Source: Mariniradius saccharolyticus AK6 (GTDB lineage: Bacteria; Bacteroidota; Bacteroidia; Cytophagales; Cyclobacteriaceae). From it: 64,000 nt of DNA. This document shows positions 55,524-64,000 of the stretch, in pieces. The stretch is from contig NZ_AMZY02000010.1 of assembly GCF_000330725.2 (NCBI RefSeq), positions 248,001-312,000 of the forward strand. The letters are read 5' to 3'. The notes below the pieces were generated by a model. It saw only the letters and a list, made by a program, of their open reading frames with translations. It ran no database searches and had not been told where the DNA came from. Numbering within the stretch: the stretch's first letter is position 1; every line of letters begins with the position of its first letter. The translations under genes were made by a program, and so were the position numbers.

Positions 55524-58500
55524 TTAATCGAGGGTAATCTCAAGAGCAAGGCCTCTCAGTTCGTGAACCAATACGTTGAAGGATTCAGGGATATTTGGCT
55601 TCGGAAGGTTTTCACCTTTCACGATTGCCTCGTATGCCTTGGCCCTACCAACGACGTCATCAGATTTCACGGTCAAGATTTCCTGCAACACATGGGATGC
55701 ACCAAACGCTTCGAGCGCCCATACTTCCATTTCCCCGAACCGCTGTCCACCAAACTGGGCTTTACCACCCAAAGGCTGCTGCGTGATGAGAGAGTAAGGA
55801 CCGATGGAACGTGCGTGCATCTTGTCATCGACCAAGTGACCCAATTTCAACATGTAGGTAATCCCCACGGTTACTGGCTGGTCAAACATTTTACCAGTAA
55901 GACCGTCGTACAAATAGGTACGTCCATATGCCGGAAGACCTGCCTCTGCCAATTCGGCCGAAACTTCTTCCATTGTAGCTCCGTCGAAAATCGGAGTAGC
56001 ATACTTCTTGCCCAACTTGTACCCTGCCCAAGCAAGTACGGTCTCATAAATCTGACCGATGTTCATCCTTGAAGGTACACCGAGTGGGTTGAGGACGATA
56101 TCCATCGGGGTTCCGTCCTCCAAGAATGGCATATCCTCTTCTCTCACGATTCGGGCGACAATACCTTTGTTTCCGTGACGGCCAGCCATTTTGTCACCAA
56201 CCTTAAGCTTGCGCTTTTTCGCGATATACACTTTTGCAAGCTGTACGATTCCAGCAGGCAACTCATCTCCAACCTCCAAGGTAAACTTGTCTCGTTTGAA
56301 CCTTCCTGAGATTTCGTTTCTTGCATTCACATAGTTCTTGACCAGTTTTTGGATCAAGCCATTTGTATGCGCGTCGTCTGTCCAGTCGTCAAGAACGATA
56401 TCCGAAATCAAATTCGCTTCCTCAGGGACGTTGTAGTTAGACTCGTCACGGTAAGGATTTTTAGCAGGAAAGAGGTTCTGCTCGATATTTTTCAAGTTGA
56501 ACTTAACCCCCTTGCTGATGATCTCATCGCCGAATTTATGCTTTACGCCTTGAGAGGTCTTTCCATCCAGCAACGTGACCAACTTATTGATCATCTTTGC
56601 ACGGATACCTAGGAGATCCTTGGCGTATTTGCCTTTCAATTTTTCGACTTCTGCTTTGGATTTTGCGCGAAGGTCTTTGTCCTTCTTAGGTCTAGAGAAC
56701 AGCTTGGTTTCGATCACAACGCCGCTTAGAGATGGGGATGCCTTCAAAGAAGCATCCTTCACATCACCTGCCTTGTCACCGAAGATCGCACGAAGAAGTT
56801 TCTCTTCCGGAGTTGGATCAGTTTCACCTTTTGGTGTGATTTTACCGATAATGATATCACCCTCTTTAACTTCAGCACCGATTCTGATGATACCGTTCTC
56901 GTCAAGATTTTTAACGGCCTCTTCAGATACGTTTGGAATTTCAGAAGTCAATTCTTCCTCACCACGCTTCGTATCCCTTACTTCAAGTTGGAATTCTTCT
57001 ATGTGGATTGAAGTGAAGATATCCTCACGAACAACGCGCTCAGAAATTACGATCGCATCCTCGAAGTTGTAACCTTGCCATGGCATGTAGGCAACCCTGA
57101 GGTTTTTACCCAATGCCAATTCACCTTTGTTGGTTGAATATCCTTCCACCAAGACTTGACCTTTTTTCACTTTTTGCCCTTTCAAAACCAAAGGAGTCAA
57201 GTTGATGGTAGTGTCTTGGTTCGTACGACGGAATTTGACCAATTCGTAGGTTTTGTATTCATTGGTGAAATTCACCAAAAGATCATCTTGGGTCAGGTCG
57301 TATTTGATTGTGATCTTATTGGCATCGACAAATTCGACAACACCATCAGCTTCTGCCAAAACCAAAGCCCTTGAATCGATGGCAGCTTTATACTCAAGAC
57401 CTGTACCAACGATAGGTGCTTCTGGCTTCAACAAAGGAACTGCCTGACGTTGCATGTTGGATCCCATCAAGGCCCTGTTGGCATCGTCGTGCTCCAAGAA
57501 CGGAATCAGCGAAGCGGCCACAGAAACGATCTGGTTTGGAGCGACGTCCATGTAGCTGATCGCAGACGGCTCCAACACAGGGAAATCGCCTTCGAATCTT
57601 GCTTTTACCTTCTCATTGATGAAGTTCCCTTTTTCGTCCAATGGAGCATTTGCCTGAGCAATATTGTTGTCATCCTCTTCTTCCGCAGTCAGGAATACTA
57701 TGTCCTTGGAGTCCATGGAAACTTTACCGTCCTTCACCTTTCTATAAGGGGTCTCCAAGAATCCCATGGAGTTCACTTTTGCATGCACGCAAAGTGATGA
57801 AATCAGACCAATGTTTGGACCTTCCGGAGTTTCGATCGTACAAAGACGACCATAGTGCGTGTAGTGAACGTCACGGACTTCAAATCCAGCCCTTTCCCTT
57901 GAAAGACCGCCCGGACCGAGCGCTGAAAGCCTTCTTTTGTGGGTCAGTTCGGCCAATGGGTTTGTTTGGTCCATAAACTGGGAAAGCTGATTTGTACCAA
58001 AGAATGAGTTGATCACTGAGGACAGGGTCCTTGCATTGATCAAATCAACCGGTTTGAAATCCTCGTTGTCACGAACATTCATCCGTTCTCTGATTGTTCT
58101 GGCCATTCTCGCCAAACCAACACCAAATTGGCTGTACAATTGCTCACCGACAGTCCTAACCCTTCTGTTACTCAAGTGGTCAATATCATCTACTACCGCT
58201 TTTGAGTTGATCAAACCAATCAAATACTTGACGATGCTAATGATATCTTCAGTCGTCAACACGATTTTCTCTGGATCGATATCCAAGGAAAGCTTCTTGT
58301 TGATCCTGTACCTACCGACTTCACCCAAATCATAGCGCTTGTCGGAGAAGAACAATCCGTGAATAACTTCGCGGGCGGTAGCTTCGTCCGGTGCTTCAGT
58401 ATTTCTCAATTGACGGTAGATTACTTCAACCGCCTCTTTTTCAGAGTTTGAGTTATCCTTTTGGAGTGTGTTATATATGATGGAAAAATCAGCCACGTTC

Positions 58501-59399
58501 ACATCTTCCCTGTGCAGGATGATCGACTTCGCGCCCGACTCCATAATCATCTGAATATCTTCATCTGTCAGAATTGAATCCCTTTCTAACAGCACTTCAT
58601 TTCTGTCGATGGAAACCACCTCACCAGTATCTTCGTCCACGAAATCTTCCACCCAAGTCTTCAAGACCCTTGCCGCTAATTTCCGTCCGGTGATTTTCTT
58701 GAGGTTGTTTTTGGTTGCTTCAATCTCCTCCGAAAGTCCAAACAGGTCTAGGATCTCTTTATCCGAACCAAACCCAATAGCCCTCAACAAGGTAGTTACC
58801 GGGAATTTCTTTTTGCGGTCGATATAGGCATACATGACATTGTTGATGTCAGTCGCAAACTCAATCCAGCTGCCCTTGAATGGAATGATCCGAGCTGAAT
58901 AAAGTTTGGTGCCGTTAGTGTGCTTGCTTTGCGCAAAGAACACACCCGGTGACCGGTGCAATTGGGAAACAATTACACGTTCGGCCCCATTGATCACAAA
59001 TGAGCCCTTCTCGGTCATGTAGGGAAGGTTACCCAAGAAAACTTCTTGCTCTATCGTCTCGAAATCTTCATTGTCTTCATCATGACAGAGCAACCTTAGT
59101 TTAGCTTTCAAAGGAACGGAATAGGTCAATCCCCTATCGATACATTCCTCAACGCTATATTTTGGTGGATCTACCGTGTAGTCGATAAATTCAAGGGTGA
59201 AATTTTCCCTGGAGTCAGAGATCGGGAAATTCTCAGAGAACACCTTGAAAAGACCGTCCTGTCTCCTTCTCTCGGCCGGAGTATCCAATTGAAAAAAGTC
59301 CTTGAATGATTGTAATTGGATATCTAGGAAATCAGGATAGTCTTTGACTACCTTAATAGATGAGAAACTTTTCCTTTCAGTTTGATTCTGGATAGCCAA
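55524..59399 (-). CDS. rpoB: RNA polymerase beta subunit
   Basis: A 1291-residue subunit. The rifampicin region reads [20 protein letters not shown] followed by [12 protein letters not shown], i.e. the usual sensitive residues. Other landmarks are the flap [30 protein letters not shown], and the C-terminal clamp-binding [21 protein letters not shown]. 153 nt separate it from rplL, with an attenuator-like hairpin in the gap. Confidence 0.98.
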   Translation of the reverse strand: MAIQNQTERKSFSSIKVVKDYPDFLDIQLQSFKDFFQLDTPAERRRQDGLFKVFSENFPISDSRENFTLEFIDYTVDPPKYSVEECIDRGLTYSVPLKAKLRLLCHDEDNEDFETIEQEVFLGNLPYMTEKGSFVINGAERVIVSQLHRSPGVFFAQSKHTNGTKLYSARIIPFKGSWIEFATDINNVMYAYIDRKKKFPVTTLLRAIGFGSDKEILDLFGLSEEIEATKNNLKKITGRKLAARVLKTWVEDFVDEDTGEVVSIDRNEVLLERDSILTDEDIQMIMESGAKSIILHREDVNVADFSIIYNTLQKDNSNSEKEAVEVIYRQLRNTEAPDEATAREVIHGLFFSDKRYDLGEVGRYRINKKLSLDIDPEKIVLTTEDIISIVKYLIGLINSKAVVDDIDHLSNRRVRTVGEQLYSQFGVGLARMARTIRERMNVRDNEDFKPVDLINARTLSSVINSFFGTNQLSQFMDQTNPLAELTHKRRLSALGPGGLSRERAGFEVRDVHYTHYGRLCTIETPEGPNIGLISSLCVHAKVNSMGFLETPYRKVKDGKVSMDSKDIVFLTAEEEDDNNIAQANAPLDEKGNFINEKVKARFEGDFPVLEPSAISYMDVAPNQIVSVAASLIPFLEHDDANRALMGSNMQRQAVPLLKPEAPIVGTGLEYKAAIDSRALVLAEADGVVEFVDANKITIKYDLTQDDLLVNFTNEYKTYELVKFRRTNQDTTINLTPLVLKGQKVKKGQVLVEGYSTNKGELALGKNLRVAYMPWQGYNFEDAIVISERVVREDIFTSIHIEEFQLEVRDTKRGEEELTSEIPNVSEEAVKNLDENGIIRIGAEVKEGDIIIGKITPKGETDPTPEEKLLRAIFGDKAGDVKDASLKASPSLSGVVIETKLFSRPKKDKDLRAKSKAEVEKLKGKYAKDLLGIRAKMINKLVTLLDGKTSQGVKHKFGDEIISKGVKFNLKNIEQNLFPAKNPYRDESNYNVPEEANLISDIVLDDWTDDAHTNGLIQKLVKNYVNARNEISGRFKRDKFTLEVGDELPAGIVQLAKVYIAKKRKLKVGDKMAGRHGNKGIVARIVREEDMPFLEDGTPMDIVLNPLGVPSRMNIGQIYETVLAWAGYKLGKKYATPIFDGATMEEVSAELAEAGLPAYGRTYLYDGLTGKMFDQPVTVGITYMLKLGHLVDDKMHARSIGPYSLITQQPLGGKAQFGGQRFGEMEVWALEAFGASHVLQEILTVKSDDVVGRAKAYEAIVKGENLPKPNIPESFNVLVHELRGLALEITLD

Positions 59400-59486
59400 G
59401 GCAGTATATGTTTTTGGTGAAAATAACTAATAGAAAGCGACAATTTTCGCTTGGAATAGTGCAATTTTTAACCTGCGCACAAACAG

Positions 59487-59514
59487 GAAAAGACCTGACT
59501 ATACAGTCAGGTCT
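59487..59514 (-). terminator. Attenuator-like hairpin between rplL and rpoB
   Basis: AGACCTGACT (59491-59500) is perfectly complementary to AGTCAGGTCT (59505-59514) around a 4-nt loop; on the minus strand only TTTTCC follows. The short U tract suggests partial termination, which would make less RpoB/RpoC than L7/L12. Confidence 0.7.
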
Positions 59515-59552
59515 AAATCCATACCCTTTCCCTTTGGAAAAGGCGAATCAAA

Positions 59553-59939
59553 TTACTTGATTTCGACTTCAGCTCCAGCTTCTTCCAAAGACTTCTTCAA
59601 AGCTTCAGCTTCGTCTTTAGCAACGCCTTCTTTCACTGCTTTTGGAGCACCGTCTACCAAGTCTTTTGCTTCTTTCAAGCCAAGACCGGTCAACTCTTTC
59701 ACAAGCTTCACGACAGCCAATTTCTGACCGCCAGCAGCTTTAAGGATTACGTCGAAGGAAGTTTTCTCTTCCACTTCAGCAGCGGCACCAGCGCCACCAC
59801 CAGCAGCAGGAGCGGCAACGGCAACAGCAGCAGCTGCAGGCTCAATGCCATACTCGTCCTTCAAAATATCAGCCAATTCTTTTACTTCTTTTACAGTCAA
59901 GTTTACCAACTGATCAGCAAGTTGTTTAAGATCTGCCAT
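59553..59939 (-). CDS. rplL: Ribosomal protein L7/L12
   Basis: A 128-residue stalk protein, multicopy on the ribosome, that recruits and activates translation GTPases. N-terminal dimerisation helices, an Ala/Gly-rich hinge ([21 protein letters not shown]), and the factor-binding domain [46 protein letters not shown]. 51 nt after rplJ. Confidence 0.97.
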   Translation of the reverse strand: MADLKQLADQLVNLTVKEVKELADILKDEYGIEPAAAAVAVAAPAAGGGAGAAAEVEEKTSFDVILKAAGGQKLAVVKLVKELTGLGLKEAKDLVDGAPKAVKEGVAKDEAEALKKSLEEAGAEVEIK

Positions 59940-59990
59940 TGTATTATTATTTAAATTGTTGATTTTTAATTAAATGATGTTTGAAATTGA

Positions 59991-60527
59991 TTATTCTTTT
60001 TCAGAAAGAGTCTTGACAAGGCCAGCCAAGGTGTTTTGTCCCGATTGAAGTGCAGAGACCAAATTCTTCATTGGTGACTGTAGCAATCCAATAAGTTCGC
60101 CAAGAAGCTCCTGCTTAGACTTGATGTTGGAGAGGAACTCCAACTGATCTTCGCCTAGAAACACATCTGAATCGATGGAAGCTCCTTTGAAAACGGGTCT
60201 TGTTTCTTTCTTGCCCATCTTCTTTCTGAAGTCCAAAAGGATATTGGCAGGAAGCTTTCCACTCTCTTTGGTGAAGATAATTCCTGAGAATCCTTTTAGC
60301 GCCACTTTGGAAAATTCGGTATAATCTCCACCGAGGTTTTCCAAGGCTTTTTTGATTAGGGTGTTTTTGTACACCTTGTACTCTACACCTTTCTCAAAAC
60401 ATGTTCTTCTAAAAGCATTTACCTGCGCTACTGTGAATCCTGATGCATCAGTAACATAGAAGTAAGGGTTTTCTTTCAACTTCTCGGTAAGACTTTCGAT
60501 TATCTCTAATTTTTCTTCTCTAGTCAT
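59991..60527 (-). CDS. rplJ: Ribosomal protein L10
   Basis: A 178-residue stalk base that carries the L7/L12 dimers on its C-terminal helix. FRRTCFEKGVEYKVYKNTLIKKAL, and the C-terminal part QSGQNTLAGLVKTLSEKE. Only 2 nt after rplA, so no room for the leader used for L10 autoregulation in E. coli. Confidence 0.96.
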   Translation of the reverse strand: MTREEKLEIIESLTEKLKENPYFYVTDASGFTVAQVNAFRRTCFEKGVEYKVYKNTLIKKALENLGGDYTEFSKVALKGFSGIIFTKESGKLPANILLDFRKKMGKKETRPVFKGASIDSDVFLGEDQLEFLSNIKSKQELLGELIGLLQSPMKNLVSALQSGQNTLAGLVKTLSEKE

Positions 60528-60529
60528 GA

Positions 60530-61228
60530 TCAGATACCTTGAAAACTGCCTTTATCTATTTTAATGCTCGGAGACATCGTGCTGGAAAGGTGTATACTCT
60601 TGAAGTAAGTACCTTTGGACGTCGAAGGTTTCAGCCTGGAAATAGTGTTAACCAATTCTTTCACGTTGTCCTGGATTTTTTCAGGATCAAAGGAAACTTT
60701 CCCAACACTTGCGTGAATAATACCAGTTTTATCAACTTTGAAGTCGATCTTACCAGCTTTCACTTCCTTTACTGCTTTGCCAACCTCCAAAGTCACAGTT
60801 CCAGATTTTGGGTTTGGCATGAGACCTCTTGGACCCAAAACCCTTCCCAATCTACCGACTTTCGCCATTACGTTTGGTGTGGTGATGATGACATCAATGT
60901 CTGTCCATCCACCTTCGATCTTAGCGATATAATCATCTAGACCCACATGATCTGCTCCAGCGTCCTTCGCTTCCTGTTCTTTGTCAGGAGTGCAGAGTAC
61001 GAGTACCCTGATGTCCTTTCCGGTCCCATGAGGCAAGGCCACTACGCCTCTAACCATTTGGTCAGCCTTTCTAGGATCGACTCCCAAGCGGATGTCAACA
61101 TCCACAGAGGCGTCGAACGTAGCATTGGTGATTTCCTTGATCAAAGAAGAAGCGTCCTCTAAGGAGTAATGCTGGCTCTGGTCGTACTTAGAGAGAGACT
61201 CTTTTTGTTTTTTCGTTAACTTAGCCAT
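60530..61228 (-). CDS. rplA: Ribosomal protein L1
   Basis: A 232-residue mobile L1-stalk protein that moves deacylated tRNA from the E site. [29 protein letters not shown] and the signature [15 protein letters not shown] are canonical. 10 nt after rplK. Confidence 0.97.
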   Translation of the reverse strand: MAKLTKKQKESLSKYDQSQHYSLEDASSLIKEITNATFDASVDVDIRLGVDPRKADQMVRGVVALPHGTGKDIRVLVLCTPDKEQEAKDAGADHVGLDDYIAKIEGGWTDIDVIITTPNVMAKVGRLGRVLGPRGLMPNPKSGTVTLEVGKAVKEVKAGKIDFKVDKTGIIHASVGKVSFDPEKIQDNVKELVNTISRLKPSTSKGTYFKSIHLSSTMSPSIKIDKGSFQGI

Positions 61229-61238
61229 AATTGTAATT

Positions 61239-61682
61239 TTATTCCTCCCAAGGGGCTTTTCCTGAAACAGTAATACCCATACTTCTAGCGGTACCTGCGA
61301 TCATTTTCATGGCAGATTCCACTTTGAAAGCGTTCAAGTCAGGCATTTTCACCTGCGCAATATCCCTTACTTGATCCCAAGTGACGGAACCGACTTTTTT
61401 CCTGTTTGGCTCTGCTGAACCACCTTTGATTTTCGCGGCATCTAGCAACAGGTTTGCTGCTGGAGGCGTCTTTACTACGAATTCAAATGATTTGTCAGAA
61501 AAAACAGTAATCAAAACCGGCAATACCTGACCCATTTTGTCTTGGGTCCTCGCATTGAATTGCTTACAGAACTCCATGATGTTCAGACCCTTGGAACCAA
61601 GGGCCGGACCGATTGGAGGTGATGGATTTGCCTGGCCACCTTTCACCTGTAATTTCACATAACCAGTGATTTCCTTAGCCAT
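61239..61682 (-). CDS. rplK: Ribosomal protein L11
   Basis: A 147-residue protein of the GTPase-associated centre, also needed for the stringent response via Rel[36 protein letters not shown] contains the proline-rich thiostrepton-site switch; the C-terminal RNA-binding domain ends with [13 protein letters not shown]. 2 nt after nusG. Confidence 0.97.
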   Translation of the reverse strand: MAKEITGYVKLQVKGGQANPSPPIGPALGSKGLNIMEFCKQFNARTQDKMGQVLPVLITVFSDKSFEFVVKTPPAANLLLDAAKIKGGSAEPNRKKVGSVTWDQVRDIAQVKMPDLNAFKVESAMKMIAGTARSMGITVSGKAPWEE

Positions 61683-61684
61683 TT

Positions 61685-62242
61685 TTAATCTTGTTTTTCT
61701 ACTTGTATAAAGTTTAACTCAACTGGTGTATTCCGACCGAAGATCTTAACCATAACATTAAGTTTCTTCTTGTCTTCAAACACCTCTTCAATTGTCCCGG
61801 CAAAACCACTGAAGGGACCGTCCATTACTTTTACGGTCTCTCCCACTATAAATGGTGTCTCAAGCTTCACGGCAAACTCATCAATCTGCTCAACACGACC
61901 CAAGATCCTGTTGACTTCAGACTGCCGTAATGGTTCAGGGGTTTTGGAAGCTCCCCCCTGGTTTGATCCTAGAAAACCGATAACACCGGGAATACTCGTT
62001 ATCACATGATTAGCTTCACCATGGGTAAGATCCGCATTGACAAGGACGTAGCCAGGAAAGAAATTACGTTCCCGTACTCGTTTTTTGCCGTTGCGCATCT
62101 CGTAAACTTTTTCGGACGGAATCAAAACTTCAGGAATATATTCCTCAAGTTTTTGACGGACAATCTCGTTATCCAAGTAAGACTTGGTCTTCTTTTCTTG
62201 TCCGGCTACCACCCTAAGCACGTACCACTTATGTTCAGCCAT
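61685..62242 (-). CDS. nusG: Transcription termination/antitermination factor NusG
   Basis: A 185-residue factor linking RNA polymerase with Rho or ribosomal S10. N-terminal NGN domain ([31 protein letters not shown]) and C-terminal KOW ([30 protein letters not shown]). The length is standard, without the insert seen in some phyla. 15 nt after secE. Confidence 0.97.
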   Translation of the reverse strand: MAEHKWYVLRVVAGQEKKTKSYLDNEIVRQKLEEYIPEVLIPSEKVYEMRNGKKRVRERNFFPGYVLVNADLTHGEANHVITSIPGVIGFLGSNQGGASKTPEPLRQSEVNRILGRVEQIDEFAVKLETPFIVGETVKVMDGPFSGFAGTIEEVFEDKKKLNVMVKIFGRNTPVELNFIQVEKQD

Positions 62243-62257
62243 CAGTATTAACTTCGA

Positions 62258-62446
62258 TTAGAATAGATCGTAAAACCACTTCATTAAATTCTCGAATCCC
62301 AAGTCAATCACCCCAATAACCAACGCAAAAATAAGCGAGGCGACCAAGACCAAAACAGCACTGTTTTGCAGAAATGAATAGGAAGGCCAAGTGACCTTGT
62401 TTTTCATCTCGTCGATAGATTCGATAACAAAACTTTTAATATTCAT
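62258..62446 (-). CDS. secE: Protein translocase subunit SecE
   Basis: A 62-residue single-membrane-helix protein: the amphipathic helix SIDEMKNKVTWPSY (with the conserved W-P) then LVLVASLIFALVIGVIDLGF. It clamps SecY. It starts 18 nt after the tRNA-Trp 3' end, the usual arrangement in this phylum. Confidence 0.95.
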   Translation of the reverse strand: MNIKSFVIESIDEMKNKVTWPSYSFLQNSAVLVLVASLIFALVIGVIDLGFENLMKWFYDLF

Positions 62447-62463
62447 GGTTACTACATTGTTTG

Positions 62464-62534
62464 CACGGGCAGAGAGATTCGAACTCCCATCAACGGTTTT
62501 GGAGACCGCTATTCTGCCATTGAACTATGCCCGT
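62464..62534 (-). tRNA. tRNA-Trp (anticodon CCA)
   Basis: A 71-nt cloverleaf: acceptor ACGGGCA/TGCCCGT, anticodon loop CTCCAAA (anticodon CCA), T arm GGAG-TTCGAAT-CTCTC with an imperfect closing pair. Discriminator G; CCA end not encoded. Upstream of secE on the same transcript. Confidence 0.95.
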
Positions 62535-62571
62535 ATGAATTTTTGGTCCCCAAAAGGAACGCAAAGGTAGT

Positions 62572-62605
62572 TATTGTGGAATAGAGAAACAAATGCGATC
62601 CCAAA
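62572..62605 (-). promoter_or_regulatory. Promoter of tRNA-Trp-secE-nusG
   Basis: On the minus strand TTTG (complement of 62602-62605) lies 22 nt before TACCTTTG (complement of 62572-62579). The -33 element falls inside the tuf terminator loop. The mature tRNA begins 38 nt further on. Confidence 0.6.
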
Positions 62606-62626
62606 AAAAATTCAGGATCGCATTTG
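62590..62626 (-). terminator. Terminator hairpin after tuf
   Basis: CAAATGCGATCC (62590-62601) pairs perfectly with GGATCGCATTTG (62615-62626) over a 13-nt A-rich loop, 22 nt after the tuf stop. On the minus strand the following tract is TTTCTCT, so termination may be partial. Confidence 0.65.
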
Positions 62627-62647
62627 ATATATTGAGTCTGTGAATTC

Positions 62648-63835
62648 TTAGTCAAGAATTTCAGTCACCTGACCAGCACCTACGGTTCTACCACCTTCAC
62701 GGATAGCGAAACGAAGACCTTTCTCCAGGGCAACTGCGTTCAACAGGTTCACTTCGATAGTGATATTGTCACCTGGCATAACCATCTCAACATTCTCAGG
62801 AAGTTTGATTTCGCCCGTCACGTCAGTAGTTCTCAAATAGAACTGTGGACGATATTTGTTGAAGAATGGAGTGTGACGACCACCTTCTTCTTTTGAAAGG
62901 ACGTAAACTTCAGCCTTGAAGTGAGCGTGTGGCTTCACAGAGTTAGGCTTGCAAATGATCATCCCTCTTCTGATCTGAGTTTTTTCGATACCTCTCAACA
63001 AAAGACCAACGTTGTCACCTGCTTCTCCTCTGTCAAGGATTTTGCGGAACATTTCCACACCGGTAACAGTAGACTTCAAACCTTGAGCGCCCATACCGAT
63101 GATGTCAACTGGATCACCAGAGTTGATAACACCTCTTTCGATTCTACCAGTAGCAACGGTACCCCTACCAGTGATAGAGAATACGTCTTCAACAGGCATC
63201 AAGAAGTCTTTGTCGATCAAACGCTCTGGGATTGGAATATACTCATCCACAGCGTTCATCAATTCCATCACAGTAGCTTCCCACTTTGGCTCGCCATTGA
63301 GTGCACCAAGCGCAGAACCAGCGATAACTGGAATATCGTCACCTGGGAATTCATAGAATGAAAGCAGTTCTCTGATCTCCATTTCCACAAGCTCAAGAAG
63401 CTCAGGGTCATCCACCATGTCAACTTTGTTCATGAAAACAACTAGAGCTGGTACACCTACCTGCCGAGCAAGAAGGATGTGCTCTCTTGTTTGAGGCATC
63501 GGTCCGTCAGTTGCAGCTACCACAAGGATAGCACCGTCCATCTGTGCAGCACCAGTAACCATGTTTTTCACATAGTCAGCGTGACCTGGGCAGTCAACGT
63601 GCGCATAGTGTCTCTTCTCAGTCTGATACTCCACGTGAGAAGTATTGATTGTGATACCTCTTTCTTTTTCTTCAGGAGCGTTGTCGATAGAAGAGAAATC
63701 TCTTAATTCAGAAAGACCTTTTTTAGCCAATACTGTAGTAATGGCAGCAGTCAAGGTAGTCTTTCCATGGTCTACGTGACCAATCGTACCGATATTTACG
63801 TGCGGTTTGGAACGGTCAAAGGTTGCTTTTGCCAT
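62648..63835 (-). CDS. tuf: Elongation factor Tu
   Basis: A 395-residue GTPase that delivers aminoacyl-tRNA to the ribosome. G1 GHVDHGKT, switch region [16 protein letters not shown]3 DCPGHADY, G4 NKVDMVDD, G5 SALGAL. Domain II and III landmarks [12 protein letters not shown] and [23 protein letters not shown]. It sits between tRNA-Thr and tRNA-Trp in the tRNA-tuf-secE-nusG arrangement. Confidence 0.98.
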   Translation of the reverse strand: MAKATFDRSKPHVNIGTIGHVDHGKTTLTAAITTVLAKKGLSELRDFSSIDNAPEEKERGITINTSHVEYQTEKRHYAHVDCPGHADYVKNMVTGAAQMDGAILVVAATDGPMPQTREHILLARQVGVPALVVFMNKVDMVDDPELLELVEMEIRELLSFYEFPGDDIPVIAGSALGALNGEPKWEATVMELMNAVDEYIPIPERLIDKDFLMPVEDVFSITGRGTVATGRIERGVINSGDPVDIIGMGAQGLKSTVTGVEMFRKILDRGEAGDNVGLLLRGIEKTQIRRGMIICKPNSVKPHAHFKAEVYVLSKEEGGRHTPFFNKYRPQFYLRTTDVTGEIKLPENVEMVMPGDNITIEVNLLNAVALEKGLRFAIREGGRTVGAGQVTEILD

Positions 63836-63896
63836 GCTTGAAAATCCTCAGTTTTAGTTAAAGATATGAATTAGTTAAATGTGCCATTGTTGTATG

Positions 63897-63968
63897 AGCC
63901 AACGACGGGATTTGAACCCGTGACCCCTTCCTTACCAAGGAAGTACTCTACCCCTGAGCTACGTCGGC
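63897..63968 (-). tRNA. tRNA-Thr (anticodon GGT)
   Basis: A 72-nt cloverleaf: acceptor GCCGACG/CGTTGGC (one G-T pair), anticodon stem CTTCC/GGAAG with loop TTGGTAA (anticodon GGT), T arm ACGGG-TTCAAAT-CCCGT. Discriminator T; CCA not encoded. It lies 61 nt before tuf and is probably the last of a tRNA cluster that continues beyond the window. A 7-bp hairpin CTATGCT/AGCATAG at 63980-63998 lies in the spacer on its 5' side. Confidence 0.95.
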
Positions 63969-64000
63969 TAATAAACACCCTATGCTATAAAAGCATAGAG

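Overview
The window is chromosomal DNA from a member of the Bacteroidota, most likely the order Cytophagales (Cyclobacteriaceae-like). The grounds are: Bacteroidota-type promoters (TTG/TTTG about 19-22 nt upstream of TAnnTTTG) at several transcription starts; ribosomal genes without obvious Shine-Dalgarno sequences; TonB receptors with an N-terminal carboxypeptidase-regulatory-like domain; and a long ribosomal cluster carrying map and a Zn-free L36 next to infA. The family-level placement is inference from protein style and was not tested.

Layout. (1) 83-4997: a Tat/lipoprotein metallophosphoesterase diverges from a three-gene operon (DUF6807 protein, two exported Gfo/Idh/MocA-type oxidoreductases), probably for modified-sugar metabolism. 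(2) 5186-7734: a FecA-like TonB receptor whose promoter contains a 7-1-7 palindrome of the Fur/PerR type. (3) 7829-10493: an AAA ATPase with a DUF4143 domain preceded by a 23-bp-arm inverted repeat, then two orphan genes. (4) 10722-11005: a tRNA-Asn gene with promoter and terminator, followed by a decayed tandem copy interrupted by two short palindromes. (5) 11207-20841: a two-subunit molybdenum hydroxylase, a large AsmA-family protein, a ThuA-domain protein, and a GMC dehydrogenase with its gluconate-dehydrogenase-subunit-3-like partner. (6) 20965-27937: a vitamin B12 uptake locus. A cobalamin riboswitch precedes btuB and a BtuG-like surface beta-propeller on the plus strand; substrate-binding protein, permease and ATPase are divergent on the minus strand. 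A multi-hairpin repeat splits permease from ATPase. (7) 28005-30152: an outer-membrane-type hypothetical protein and a short-chain dehydrogenase.

(8) 30233-63968 is the housekeeping half, all on the minus strand. In transcription order (from the right) it contains tRNA-Thr, tuf, tRNA-Trp, secE, nusG, rplK, rplA, rplJ, rplL, rpoB, rpoC, a DUF3467 gene, rpsL, rpsG, fusA, rpsJ, then rplC through rplQ (S10, spc and alpha operons fused), and finally carA and eno. Terminator-like hairpins and promoters divide it into transcription units: after tuf, between rplL and rpoB, after rpoC, between rpsJ and rplC, after rplQ and after eno. rpsJ is therefore transcribed with the str operon and not with the other S10 genes.

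I found no CRISPR array, no insertion-sequence transposase, no prophage and no clear new defence system. The least ordinary elements are the interrupted tRNA-Asn copy, the inverted repeat before the DUF4143 ATPase, the hairpin-rich repeat inside the B12 transporter operon, and the scattered set of sugar-oxidising enzymes that could form a 3-keto-glycoside route.
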